NCBI GenBank assembly: GCA_035540495.1
Contig: DATLGL010000044.1
Coordinates: 1 to 15,011, forward strand
DNA from: DASVEG01 sp035540495
Lineage (GTDB): Bacteria; Actinomycetota; Acidimicrobiia; Acidimicrobiales; CADCTF01
DNA: 15,011 nucleotides
Direction: 5' to 3'
Positions 6,163-13,077 of the stretch are shown here, piece after piece. Position 1 is the stretch's first letter; each line of letters begins with the position of its first letter. The notes under the pieces were generated by a model, which saw nothing but the letters and a program-made list of their open reading frames with translations, was not told where the DNA came from and did no database searches. Made by a program: the position numbers and the translations under genes.

Positions 6163-9100
6163 GTGTTCGGCGGGCGCATTCTTGGTGGCTGGGGCAGGAA
6201 CGCGACAGCGGTCGAGGAGGTGAGAACACGGCGCTCTCGCGGCGCGAGGCGACCACTGGTGGTCGCGGTGATCGCAGCCGCGATGCTTGCCTCGTTCGCC
6301 GAGCCCGTCGCTGCCGACACACGAGCGCCGGAAATGGAACGTCCTGGGGACGCCACCTCGGCCAACAGCGGTAGCGGCGCGCCGGTGGCGCCGAAGGTCG
6401 TCGGAAACCGCGCCGTCGATCCGGCTGCGGGGTCTCGTGTCGCTCGAGGCCGTGTCACTGGCTCCAAGCGCCGGATGCCGGCGCCTGGGTTCGTGGCACC
6501 GATGGCGATCCCGGCCGACAACGTTCGTCCTCAGCTCACGCCGGAGCAAGCGGGCTGGACGGCGCCGGAGTTGCAGGCGGCTTATTCACTCCCGTCCTCG
6601 CAACTCGGACAGGGTCGGAAGATCGCGGTCGTCGGCGCCTATCGCACCCCGAACCTCGAGTCCGATCTGGCCACCTACCGCTCGACGTTCGGGCTCCCGC
6701 CATGCACGGTGGCCAATGGCTGCCTCCGGATCGTCGGCCAGGACGGCTCACCCAATCGGCCGGCTCAGACCGATGTCGACTGGGCTGCCGAGGCGACGCT
6801 GGATGTGCAGATGATCTCGGCCATCTGCCCGAACTGCTCGATCGTGATGGTCGAGGCGAACTCGGCGAGCATCACCGACATGCTCGCCGCCGTGGACGCC
6901 GCTGTCGGCCAGGGCGTCGACGCCGTGAACATGTCGTGGGGCGCACCGGAGTGGTCGGGCCAGACCGCGCACGACAGCCGCTTCGCCAATACCAACGTCC
7001 AGTTCTTCGCCGCGAGCGGCGACTCAGGCACCGGGCCCACGATCTGGCCTGCGGCCGCTGGACGGGTGCTGTCGGTCGGCGGCACCAACCTCTATCAGGT
7101 CAACCCCGCGACCAACGGTGGGCGACTGTGGTTCGAGGACGCGTGGAGCGACTCCACCGGCGGGTGCAGCCCCTACTCGTCGAAGCCGTCGTGGCAGACG
7201 GGCACATCGTGTCCGAGCTCGAAGGCGATGCCCGACCTGTCCGCGGTGGCCGGGACGGCGACCGCGATCTACTTCACGCCGCCGGCCGGTAACGGCTCCG
7301 GCGGTGGTCAGGCGCGGCCGATGAACTCGGGGTGGTCTTCCGGCTGGCAGGGCGTGGGCGGGACGAGCGCGTCGTCGCCGATCGTGGCGGCCGCGTGGCT
7401 GCTCTCGATGGACCCCCGCGTGCGCGCCTACGGGCCGGGTACCACCTACTACGTCACCGCGTACCGGGACGGGTCGTTCTCGGTGACCGACATCGTGAGC
7501 GGCGCCAGCATCTACTGGGACGCCCGCACCGGGCTCGGCTCCATTCGTGGCCCGGCGCCGCGGCCCGATGCCCCACCGGTGCGGGAGGTGATGAACGCCA
7601 ACGCGTCACGCGGCGGCCCAGCGCCGTGCACCCGCGGCAACCCGGTGGCGTGCGCGACGGGTAACAAGACCGAGACCTTCGTCGACGTCGAGATCTCCGG
7701 CCGAGGCCGCCATCTCCGGTTCGAGCGCACGTACAACGCTCTCGCGGCCACGACCGAGAGCTCGCCGGGAGCGTTGGGATGGGGATGGACGCACTCGTAC
7801 GCGGCGTCGCTCTACGAGGACGTCATCTCTGGCAAGGTCACTGTCTTCCAGGCGAACGGCACGATCGTCGAGTTCGACCGCACCGCCGCCGGCACCTACG
7901 AAGCCGCCGGCTGGGTCACCGCCAAGCTCGTCAAGAACGCGAACGGCACCTGGACCTTCTCCCTGCCCGACCGCCGGTCCGACACCTTCGACTCCGCGGG
8001 CAAGCTGGTCAGCCAGACCGATCGCAGCGGCAAGATCACCACCCTCGCCTACAACAACGGACGCCTGGCCACAGTTACTGACGCGGCCGGGCGCTCGCTG
8101 ACGTTCGCCTACGACGCCAACGGTCGGCTCACGTCGGTCACCGACCCGATCGGGCGGGTGACCCGCTTCGCCTACGACGCAGGCGGCCATCTCATCTCGG
8201 CGACCGACGCCGCCACCAAGACGTGGACCTTCGGCTACGACGCCCGCCACCGGCTCACCACCAAGACGAACCCCGACGGCGGCACCACCACCAACGTCTA
8301 CGACGCGAACGACCGGGTCACCCGCCAGAGCGACCCGCTCGGCCGCGTCACCACCTGGGCCTACGACACGAACGCCCGCACGACGACGGTCACCGACCCC
8401 GCTGGGCGCGTGACGGTGCAGAAGTACAACGAGTACCACCAGCTCGTCGAGGTCACCAAGGCCGTCGGGACGCCGCAGGCCGCGACCTGGCGCTACACCT
8501 ACGCGCCGGGCACCGGGCAGCTGACCAACGTGACCGACCCGCGAGGCAACACCACCTCGACGGAGTGGGACAGCCGCGGCAACGTGCTCGCCCAGACCGA
8601 TCCGCTCGGGCGCACGACTCGCTACACCTACGACGCCAACGGCAACCGCGCCACCGCGACCACGCCGTCGGGCGCGACGACGACCTACACCTACACGGGG
8701 AATCACTTCGTCGCCTCCGAGTCGATCACCGTTGCCGGCCAGACGCTCACCACGAGCTACACCTACTCCGCTACGCACCCGAGCGACTTGATCGCCACCA
8801 CTGACCCGCGGGGCAAGGTGTGGCGGCGCAGCTACGACAGCGCCGGCAACTTGGTCCGCGAGGAGGACCCGCTCGGCAACGCGACCACTCACAGCTACGA
8901 CGGTGTCGGGCGTCGCACGGTAACCGTCAAGCCGCGGGGCAACGCGGCCGGCGGGAACCCGTCGCAGTACCGCTCGACCGCTTCCTACGACGCCATAAAC
9001 CGCGTGATGCAGACGGTCGACGAGCGTGGAGCAACGACCACCTACACCTATGACGGGCGCGGCAACCGCACCAGCGTCACCGACGCGCAGGGGCGGACGA

Positions 9101-11088
9101 CGACCTTCGTCTACGACGCCGCGAGCCAGCTCATCGAGGAGCGCCGCCCGAACAACACGACCTGGCGCTATGGCTACGACTCCGCCGGCAACCGCACCAG
9201 CGTCACCGACGGCGCCGGCAAGACCCGTAGCTACACCTACGACGCCCTCGACCGCCAGATCACCGCACGCGACCCGCTCGGGCGGACCACCCGCTACGGC
9301 TACGACGGCGCCGGCAACCGCACCAGCGTCACCGACCCCTCGAACCGGACAACGACCTACACCTACGACGCCGCCAACCAACTCACTCGCGTCGCCTACT
9401 CCGACGGCGTCACCCCGACCGTGACCTTCACCTACGACGCCGACGGTCGCCGCAAGACGATGACCGACGGCACCGGCACAACCACCTACACCTACGACCA
9501 GGCGGGACGCACCACCCGCGTCGTCGACGGCGGCGGCTGGGCCGTCGACTACACCTACGACCGGGCGGGCAACATCACCAACCTCGGCTACCAAGGCCTC
9601 AACGTCGCCCGCACCTTCGACGACGCCAACCGCATGACCTCGGTCAACGACGGCTACGGCTACATCACCCGCTTCACCTACGACCCGGACGGCAACGTGG
9701 TGCGCACCGACTACCACAACGGCGTCGTCGGCACCTCCACCTTCGACGCCACCGGCCGGGAGACCGACATCGTCTACAAGCTCGGCAACACCACCCTCGG
9801 CCGCTACAGCTACACCCGCAATCTGAACGGAAACGTCACCGCCGCGACCGATCAGTCCCTGACCGGCACGCAGCCCCACGCCTACAGCTACACGCCGGTC
9901 GACCAGCTCGCGGCCGCCGACGGCGGCACCTATAGCTACGACCCGGCCGGGAACCGCACCGCCGCTCCCGGCGGCGTCGGCTTCTCCTACGACGCGGCCG
10001 ACCAGGTCACCTCGATGACCTCAACCGGGCCGCTCGGGCCGCAGACCACCACCTTTACCTACGATCAACAGGGAAACCGCACCGCGGCGACCGGCCCCCT
10101 CGCCACCACCACCTACACGTGGGACCAAGCCAACCGGCTCACCCGCGTCGGTCCCGCCGTGCGATTCGACTACAACGGCGACGGGCTACGCACCCGCAAG
10201 GTCGTCGGAGCCGTCGCGTGGCGTCACCAGTGGGACACCGTCAGCTCCGAAGTTCCGCTGCTGCTGTCTGACACCGACCGCATCTACATCTACGGCCCGG
10301 GCGGTCGCGTCATCGAACAGCTCGACCTCGCCGACTGGCGCGTCCACTTCCTACACGGCGACCAGATCCGCAGCATCCGCCTCGCCACCAACGACGTTGG
10401 GCTTCCCGCCGCCGGGGCGGACTACGACCCGTTCGGCAGGCCAACGACCGGCTCCACGACGGAGTCCGTCACGCCGCTCGGATTCGCTGGCGAATACAGG
10501 GACCTCGAGACGGGGCTGGTCTACCTCCGAGCCCGCCACTACGACCCCACGACCGGCCAATTCATCAGCCGAGACCCCCTCGAAGACACGACACAGACGC
10601 CGTATGCATACGCCGAGAACAATCCCGTCAACTGGACCGATCCCACGGGACTGTGGTGCCTCATATACAACGACGACGGCGGTTGCAAGGGTGCCCAATG
10701 GCTCCGCATGTACGCTGACGATGGAGGCGTTTACCTAGGTGCCGCGAGCCTTCTCGCGTACGCTTCGTGCCCATTTACGGGCGGCGGCGGATGCGTTGTC
10801 GGCGGCGCTCTAAACTACGCAGGCGCTGCTTCGATCGGCATCCATACAGCTGCTCAGTGCGTCGATTGGGACGCCTACTGCTGGCGATCGATGGGCAATG
10901 CGGGGGTAACCGCCGTCGGCGTTGGCTTCCCGACAGCCTTTGCGAAGTGGGCCGTCGAGGGCTTTTCGTCGGCACTTCTCGAACGCATAGCGGTCTCCAT
11001 TATGAACGTCAGCTGGGACGCGGCCGCTCTCCCGACGGCTTTCCGTCTACTCGACACGACCGAGCGCCCCGCGAAGGTCGTCTGCTAG
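6163..11088 (+). CDS. Secreted sedolisin (S53)-RHS repeat polymorphic toxin
   Basis: A giant exported protein of 1641 aa. GTG at 6163 has GGGAGG 7 nt upstream. Signal peptide: basic RRSRGARR (23-30), hydrophobic 31-46, cleavage probably after A51. A sedolisin-type S53 protease spans about 125-460 with E210 and D214 (EATLD), D287 (SGDSG), S402 (GGTSASSP) and a calcium-site-like D443-I444 with a TGLG motif, so it looks catalytically complete. A DUF6531-like entry follows (about 490-600), then many YD repeats (YDAAGNRTSVTD type) to about 1400. The RHS core is at 1454-1497 (YLRARHYDP...DPTGL). The tip (1498-1641) is Gly/Cys-rich and hydrophobic, ending in VVC; its codons use far more A/T third bases. 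RHS shells of this type encapsulate and deliver a C-terminal toxin. The tip's activity is unknown; membrane disruption is a guess from its Gly-rich hydrophobic runs. Confidence 0.93.
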   Translation: MFGGRILGGWGRNATAVEEVRTRRSRGARRPLVVAVIAAAMLASFAEPVAADTRAPEMERPGDATSANSGSGAPVAPKVVGNRAVDPAAGSRVARGRVTGSKRRMPAPGFVAPMAIPADNVRPQLTPEQAGWTAPELQAAYSLPSSQLGQGRKIAVVGAYRTPNLESDLATYRSTFGLPPCTVANGCLRIVGQDGSPNRPAQTDVDWAAEATLDVQMISAICPNCSIVMVEANSASITDMLAAVDAAVGQGVDAVNMSWGAPEWSGQTAHDSRFANTNVQFFAASGDSGTGPTIWPAAAGRVLSVGGTNLYQVNPATNGGRLWFEDAWSDSTGGCSPYSSKPSWQTGTSCPSSKAMPDLSAVAGTATAIYFTPPAGNGSGGGQARPMNSGWSSGWQGVGGTSASSPIVAAAWLLSMDPRVRAYGPGTTYYVTAYRDGSFSVTDIVSGASIYWDARTGLGSIRGPAPRPDAPPVREVMNANASRGGPAPCTRGNPVACATGNKTETFVDVEISGRGRHLRFERTYNALAATTESSPGALGWGWTHSYAASLYEDVISGKVTVFQANGTIVEFDRTAAGTYEAAGWVTAKLVKNANGTWTFSLPDRRSDTFDSAGKLVSQTDRSGKITTLAYNNGRLATVTDAAGRSLTFAYDANGRLTSVTDPIGRVTRFAYDAGGHLISATDAATKTWTFGYDARHRLTTKTNPDGGTTTNVYDANDRVTRQSDPLGRVTTWAYDTNARTTTVTDPAGRVTVQKYNEYHQLVEVTKAVGTPQAATWRYTYAPGTGQLTNVTDPRGNTTSTEWDSRGNVLAQTDPLGRTTRYTYDANGNRATATTPSGATTTYTYTGNHFVASESITVAGQTLTTSYTYSATHPSDLIATTDPRGKVWRRSYDSAGNLVREEDPLGNATTHSYDGVGRRTVTVKPRGNAAGGNPSQYRSTASYDAINRVMQTVDERGATTTYTYDGRGNRTSVTDAQGRTTTFVYDAASQLIEERRPNNTTWRYGYDSAGNRTSVTDGAGKTRSYTYDALDRQITARDPLGRTTRYGYDGAGNRTSVTDPSNRTTTYTYDAANQLTRVAYSDGVTPTVTFTYDADGRRKTMTDGTGTTTYTYDQAGRTTRVVDGGGWAVDYTYDRAGNITNLGYQGLNVARTFDDANRMTSVNDGYGYITRFTYDPDGNVVRTDYHNGVVGTSTFDATGRETDIVYKLGNTTLGRYSYTRNLNGNVTAATDQSLTGTQPHAYSYTPVDQLAAADGGTYSYDPAGNRTAAPGGVGFSYDAADQVTSMTSTGPLGPQTTTFTYDQQGNRTAATGPLATTTYTWDQANRLTRVGPAVRFDYNGDGLRTRKVVGAVAWRHQWDTVSSEVPLLLSDTDRIYIYGPGGRVIEQLDLADWRVHFLHGDQIRSIRLATNDVGLPAAGADYDPFGRPTTGSTTESVTPLGFAGEYRDLETGLVYLRARHYDPTTGQFISRDPLEDTTQTPYAYAENNPVNWTDPTGLWCLIYNDDGGCKGAQWLRMYADDGGVYLGAASLLAYASCPFTGGGGCVVGGALNYAGAASIGIHTAAQCVDWDAYCWRSMGNAGVTAVGVGFPTAFAKWAVEGFSSALLERIAVSIMNVSWDAAALPTAFRLLDTTERPAKVVC
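9061..9336 (+). repeat. 126-bp-period tandem repeat inside the YD region
   Basis: The same 24 bases, encoding GNRTSVTD, occur at 9061-9084, 9187-9210 and 9313-9336, exactly 126 bp (two 21-residue YD units) apart. Identity at the DNA level suggests recent unit duplication or gene conversion within the RHS shell. Confidence 0.85.
10554..10609 (+). repeat. RHS-core duplication, copy A (in the intact gene)
   Basis: This 56-bp segment encodes GQFISRDPLEDTTQTPYA, just upstream of the variable tip. It recurs at 11506-11560 with one substitution and one deleted C. The identity ends sharply at TATGCAT in both copies. It could support recombination that swaps tips. Confidence 0.95.
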
Positions 11089-11316
11089 GTGCGGGGGAAC
11101 CAACTGGCGGTGCTCTTACTCGGCGTCAGCGCGATAGTCGTTGGCACGATCCTTCGTCGGTTCGGGCGACAAGCGCACCGAGATGCGAAGGCGAAGGACC
11201 AAATGCTCGCCATTCGAATGGACATGAAGGCGATTGAGGTGATGGGCGTGCTTCTGGTCGCAGTCGGAGCCATCGCGGCGGCGGGTTCGGTGGTCGGTGC
11301 CCTGTTCTGGCCGTGA
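11089..11316 (+). CDS. Candidate immunity protein, small membrane protein
   Basis: 75 aa. GTG follows directly on the TAG stop of the RHS toxin gene with no gap, so the two are surely co-transcribed. Two hydrophobic segments are visible, LAVLLLGVSAIVVGTIL (about 6-22) and VMGVLLVAVGAIAAAGSVVG (about 51-70), separated by a basic/acidic linker RRFGRQAHRDAKAKD. A small two-helix membrane protein placed right after a polymorphic toxin is the usual position of the immunity gene, and membrane location fits a tip that may act on membranes. I recognise no named family; function is inferred from position. A weak GAAGG lies upstream, so translational coupling to the toxin is likely. Confidence 0.7.
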   Translation: MRGNQLAVLLLGVSAIVVGTILRRFGRQAHRDAKAKDQMLAIRMDMKAIEVMGVLLVAVGAIAAAGSVVGALFWP

Positions 11317-11483
11317 TGGCCCGACGACACCGCCTCTGTGAACGCCGCTCTCGGCCTCACTTAGTTAGCGCAGCAGCGCCCTCCATGCTTCGCGCGCCCC
11401 GACGACGCAGCGAGATGAAGGCCGACGCTGCGCGACATGCGTCCAGGGTTCGCGACCGAGCGCAAGCTCCTGCTGTGAAGGAT

Positions 11484-11914
11484 CCACTACAGGGCGGGGG
11501 GCGAGCGGCCAATTCATCTGCCGAGACCCCTCGAAGACACGACACAGACGCCGTATGCATGTTTGGGCGAACCGACGACGACCGGCCCCGAGGCGCGCGG
11601 TGGGTGGAGAAATGGGCAGACGACGTCGGGAACAGGTCTGGGGGTTCGGGCGCTGCCTGCGCGTTGGCGCCGCGATTGCCAGAGTGACGCTGGTTGGCGC
11701 TCCCGCAGTGCCCTTCCTTGGCGGGTGCGCCGCCGGGGCAAGCTCCGTCTCGGTCGGAGCGGCCTCGCTCCACGCGGGGGTCACCCGCAACTACGCGAAC
11801 GACGACTACTGCCAGCGGTCGCTTGGCAACGCCCCGGTCACCTGGCTTGGCCTCGGCTCGGGCACCGCCGCGTTCGAGGGCGCCATGAAGTTCTTCGGCG
11901 TAGCAGGATTGTGA
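11484..11914 (+). pseudogene. Orphan, frame-disrupted RHS tip cassette
   Basis: A second C-terminal tip without its RHS shell. It opens with CCACTAC and the RHS-core copy B (11506-11560), then diverges. Pieces resembling the intact tip appear in successive frames: QFICRDP, then EDTTQTPYA, then GARWVEKWADD (compare GAQWLRMYADD), and finally the frame ending at 11914 with DDYCQRSLGNAPVTWLGLG (compare DAYCWRSMGNAGVTAVGVG). The core copy lacks one C and the DPTGL motif is missing, so it cannot be read as a continuous RHS fusion. An ORF from ATG 11555 could still express the last 119 residues. It is likely a displaced ancestral tip, now decaying or kept as a recombination donor. Confidence 0.8.
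11506..11560 (+). repeat. RHS-core duplication, copy B (orphan cassette)
   Basis: 55 bp matching 10554-10609 except for one A-to-T change and one missing C, which shifts the frame. A looser match begins at CCACTAC near 11484. It marks the junction of the orphan tip. Confidence 0.95.
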
Positions 11915-12093
11915 GGGAGGCCGAAGCCTTCGCTCACCGCTGGGGAACGTTGCCTCCGGGCGCGAAATCCCGATCCGGCGTGCTCTCGCTGGATACGAAC
12001 TCAGAGGCAGTACGTGCGATGCTAGAAGCGGGCGCAATCACCATCGGCATCTTCGGCGTGGCCTGCATCGGAATGCTCGTCGCGGCGCGATGA
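11911..12093 (+). CDS. Small membrane protein coupled to orphan tip, candidate immunity
   Basis: 60 aa from GTG at 11911, which overlaps the TGA of the orphan tip frame (GTGA). The N-terminal half is charged; the C-terminal end has one hydrophobic segment, AITIGIFGVACIGMLVAA (about 42-59). Position mirrors that of the 75-aa protein behind the intact toxin: a small membrane protein immediately after a tip. It may be the cognate immunity protein, retained although the toxin is damaged. No family is recognised. Its stop overlaps the next ORF's ATG (ATGA), extending the coupled chain. Confidence 0.6.
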   Translation: MREAEAFAHRWGTLPPGAKSRSGVLSLDTNSEAVRAMLEAGAITIGIFGVACIGMLVAAR

Positions 12094-12242
12094 GCTGCGT
12101 CCTCTTCGGTGTGAAAGTTCGAGGCCCGCTTCTCTATGACCGGAATGAGGGGCCCTATGGGGTAGCGTTCAGACTCCTCGCGTACCTCGCCCTCCCGGCG
12201 AGTGCGCTCCTCTGTCAACGGTCAGTGAGTTCTGCCCGGTGA
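12090..12242 (+). pseudogene. Small ORF interrupted by the IS21 element
   Basis: ATG at 12090 overlaps the preceding stop (ATGA). 41 codons (MSCVLFGVKVRGPLLYDRNE, then a hydrophobic stretch GVAFRLLAYLALPASALL) are native. Codon 42 onward is IS sequence and reads to a TGA at 12242. The hydrophobic segment suggests another small membrane protein of the tip/immunity array. Whether the right flank (from 14745) holds the remainder is unclear: an in-frame continuation is open for about 40 codons but is not recognisable. Confidence 0.5.
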
Positions 12243-12308
12243 TGGCCAACAGAACTGCCCGGCGGTGGCCGCGGGTTGTGCCCGGTGGTGGCCGGTAGTT
12301 CTGCCCGG
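12213..12308. repeat. IS21 left end with four 23-bp-spaced sites
   Basis: TGCCCGG occurs at 12233, 12256, 12279 and 12302, an exact 23-bp period, each within a degenerate unit resembling GTTCTGCCCGGTGGTGGCC. Such arrays are probably IstA binding sites. Confidence 0.85.
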
Positions 12309-12312
12309 GGGT

Positions 12313-13077
12313 TCAGCTGGCCAGGGGCTTCACCCCCTTGCCGTGGGTTGCTTGGGTGAGGCGGATGGAGTCTCCGGCGGTGAGCACGACGTGGGCGTGG
12401 TGCAGGAGCCGGTCGACGGTCGCGTTGGCGATGGTCTTGGGCATGAGCTCGTCGAAGCCGGAGGGGTGGAGATTCGACGAGATCGCCAGCGAGCGTCGCT
12501 CGTAGGCGGCGTCGACGACGCGGTAGAGGGCTTCGGCGGTCTCGTTGGCGACCGGGAGCAGGCCGATGTCGTCGATGACGATGAGGTCGGCACGCATGAT
12601 CCGTCGGATCGCTCGGCTGGTGGTGTCATCGGCGCGGTGGCGGCGCACGAGCGCGCCGAGTGTTTCGAGGCTGAACCAGCTGACGTGGTGGCCGGCGTCG
12701 ATCGCGGCGTGGCCGAGGGCTTCGAGGAAGTGGGTCTTGCCGGTGCCGGAGGGGCCGCAGACGACGAGGTTCTCGTGGCGGTCGATCCACTCGAGGGTCT
12801 TGAGGGATCGCTGGGTGGGTGCGGGGATCGAGCTGATCGAGTCCTCCCATGCGTCGAAGGTCTTGCCGGTCGGGAACCCGGCGGCCTTGCGGCGCGACGC
12901 GATCGAGGATCGTTGACGGCCGGCGAGTTCCTCGGCGAGCAGCGCGCGGACGGCTTCGGCTGGTTCCCAACGTTGTGCCTTCGCGGTGGCCAACAGGTCG
13001 GGCGCGTTGCGGCGCATGTGCGGCAGCCGCAGCTCACGGAGGAGGTCGACGACCTCGTCGATCGGCGCGGCGTTCAC
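12313..13077 (-). CDS. istB: IS21-family transposition ATPase IstB
   Basis: 254-aa AAA+ helper that stimulates the IstA transposase and selects target DNA. Walker A GPSGTGKT is at 108-115 and Walker B LIVIDD at 165-170, followed by GLLPVANETAEALYRVVDAA, typical of IstB/DnaC-like ATPases. The N-terminal helical region (about 1-95) would contact IstA. The length is normal for the family (about 250 aa). GTG at 13077 overlaps the istA stop (GTGA), so it is translated by coupling. A longer frame upstream to 13539 only shadows istA. It appears intact. Confidence 0.95.
   Translation of the reverse strand: MNAAPIDEVVDLLRELRLPHMRRNAPDLLATAKAQRWEPAEAVRALLAEELAGRQRSSIASRRKAAGFPTGKTFDAWEDSISSIPAPTQRSLKTLEWIDRHENLVVCGPSGTGKTHFLEALGHAAIDAGHHVSWFSLETLGALVRRHRADDTTSRAIRRIMRADLIVIDDIGLLPVANETAEALYRVVDAAYERRSLAISSNLHPSGFDELMPKTIANATVDRLLHHAHVVLTAGDSIRLTQATHGKGVKPLAS

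Noticed and set aside
9061..9336. Regularly spaced repeats resembling a CRISPR array
   Set aside because: The repeats encode YD motifs in frame within a large protein and the intervening sequences are also YD repeats.
7606..9879. 757-codon minus-strand frame under the RHS gene
   Set aside because: Val/Gly/Ala-rich periodic protein produced by reading the YD repeats backwards; the plus-strand RHS frame has clear domains.
11313..11687. 124-codon plus frame starting at the 75-aa protein's stop (GTGA)
   Set aside because: First part has no coding character; its end only carries one fragment of the damaged orphan tip. Treated as part of the pseudogene region.
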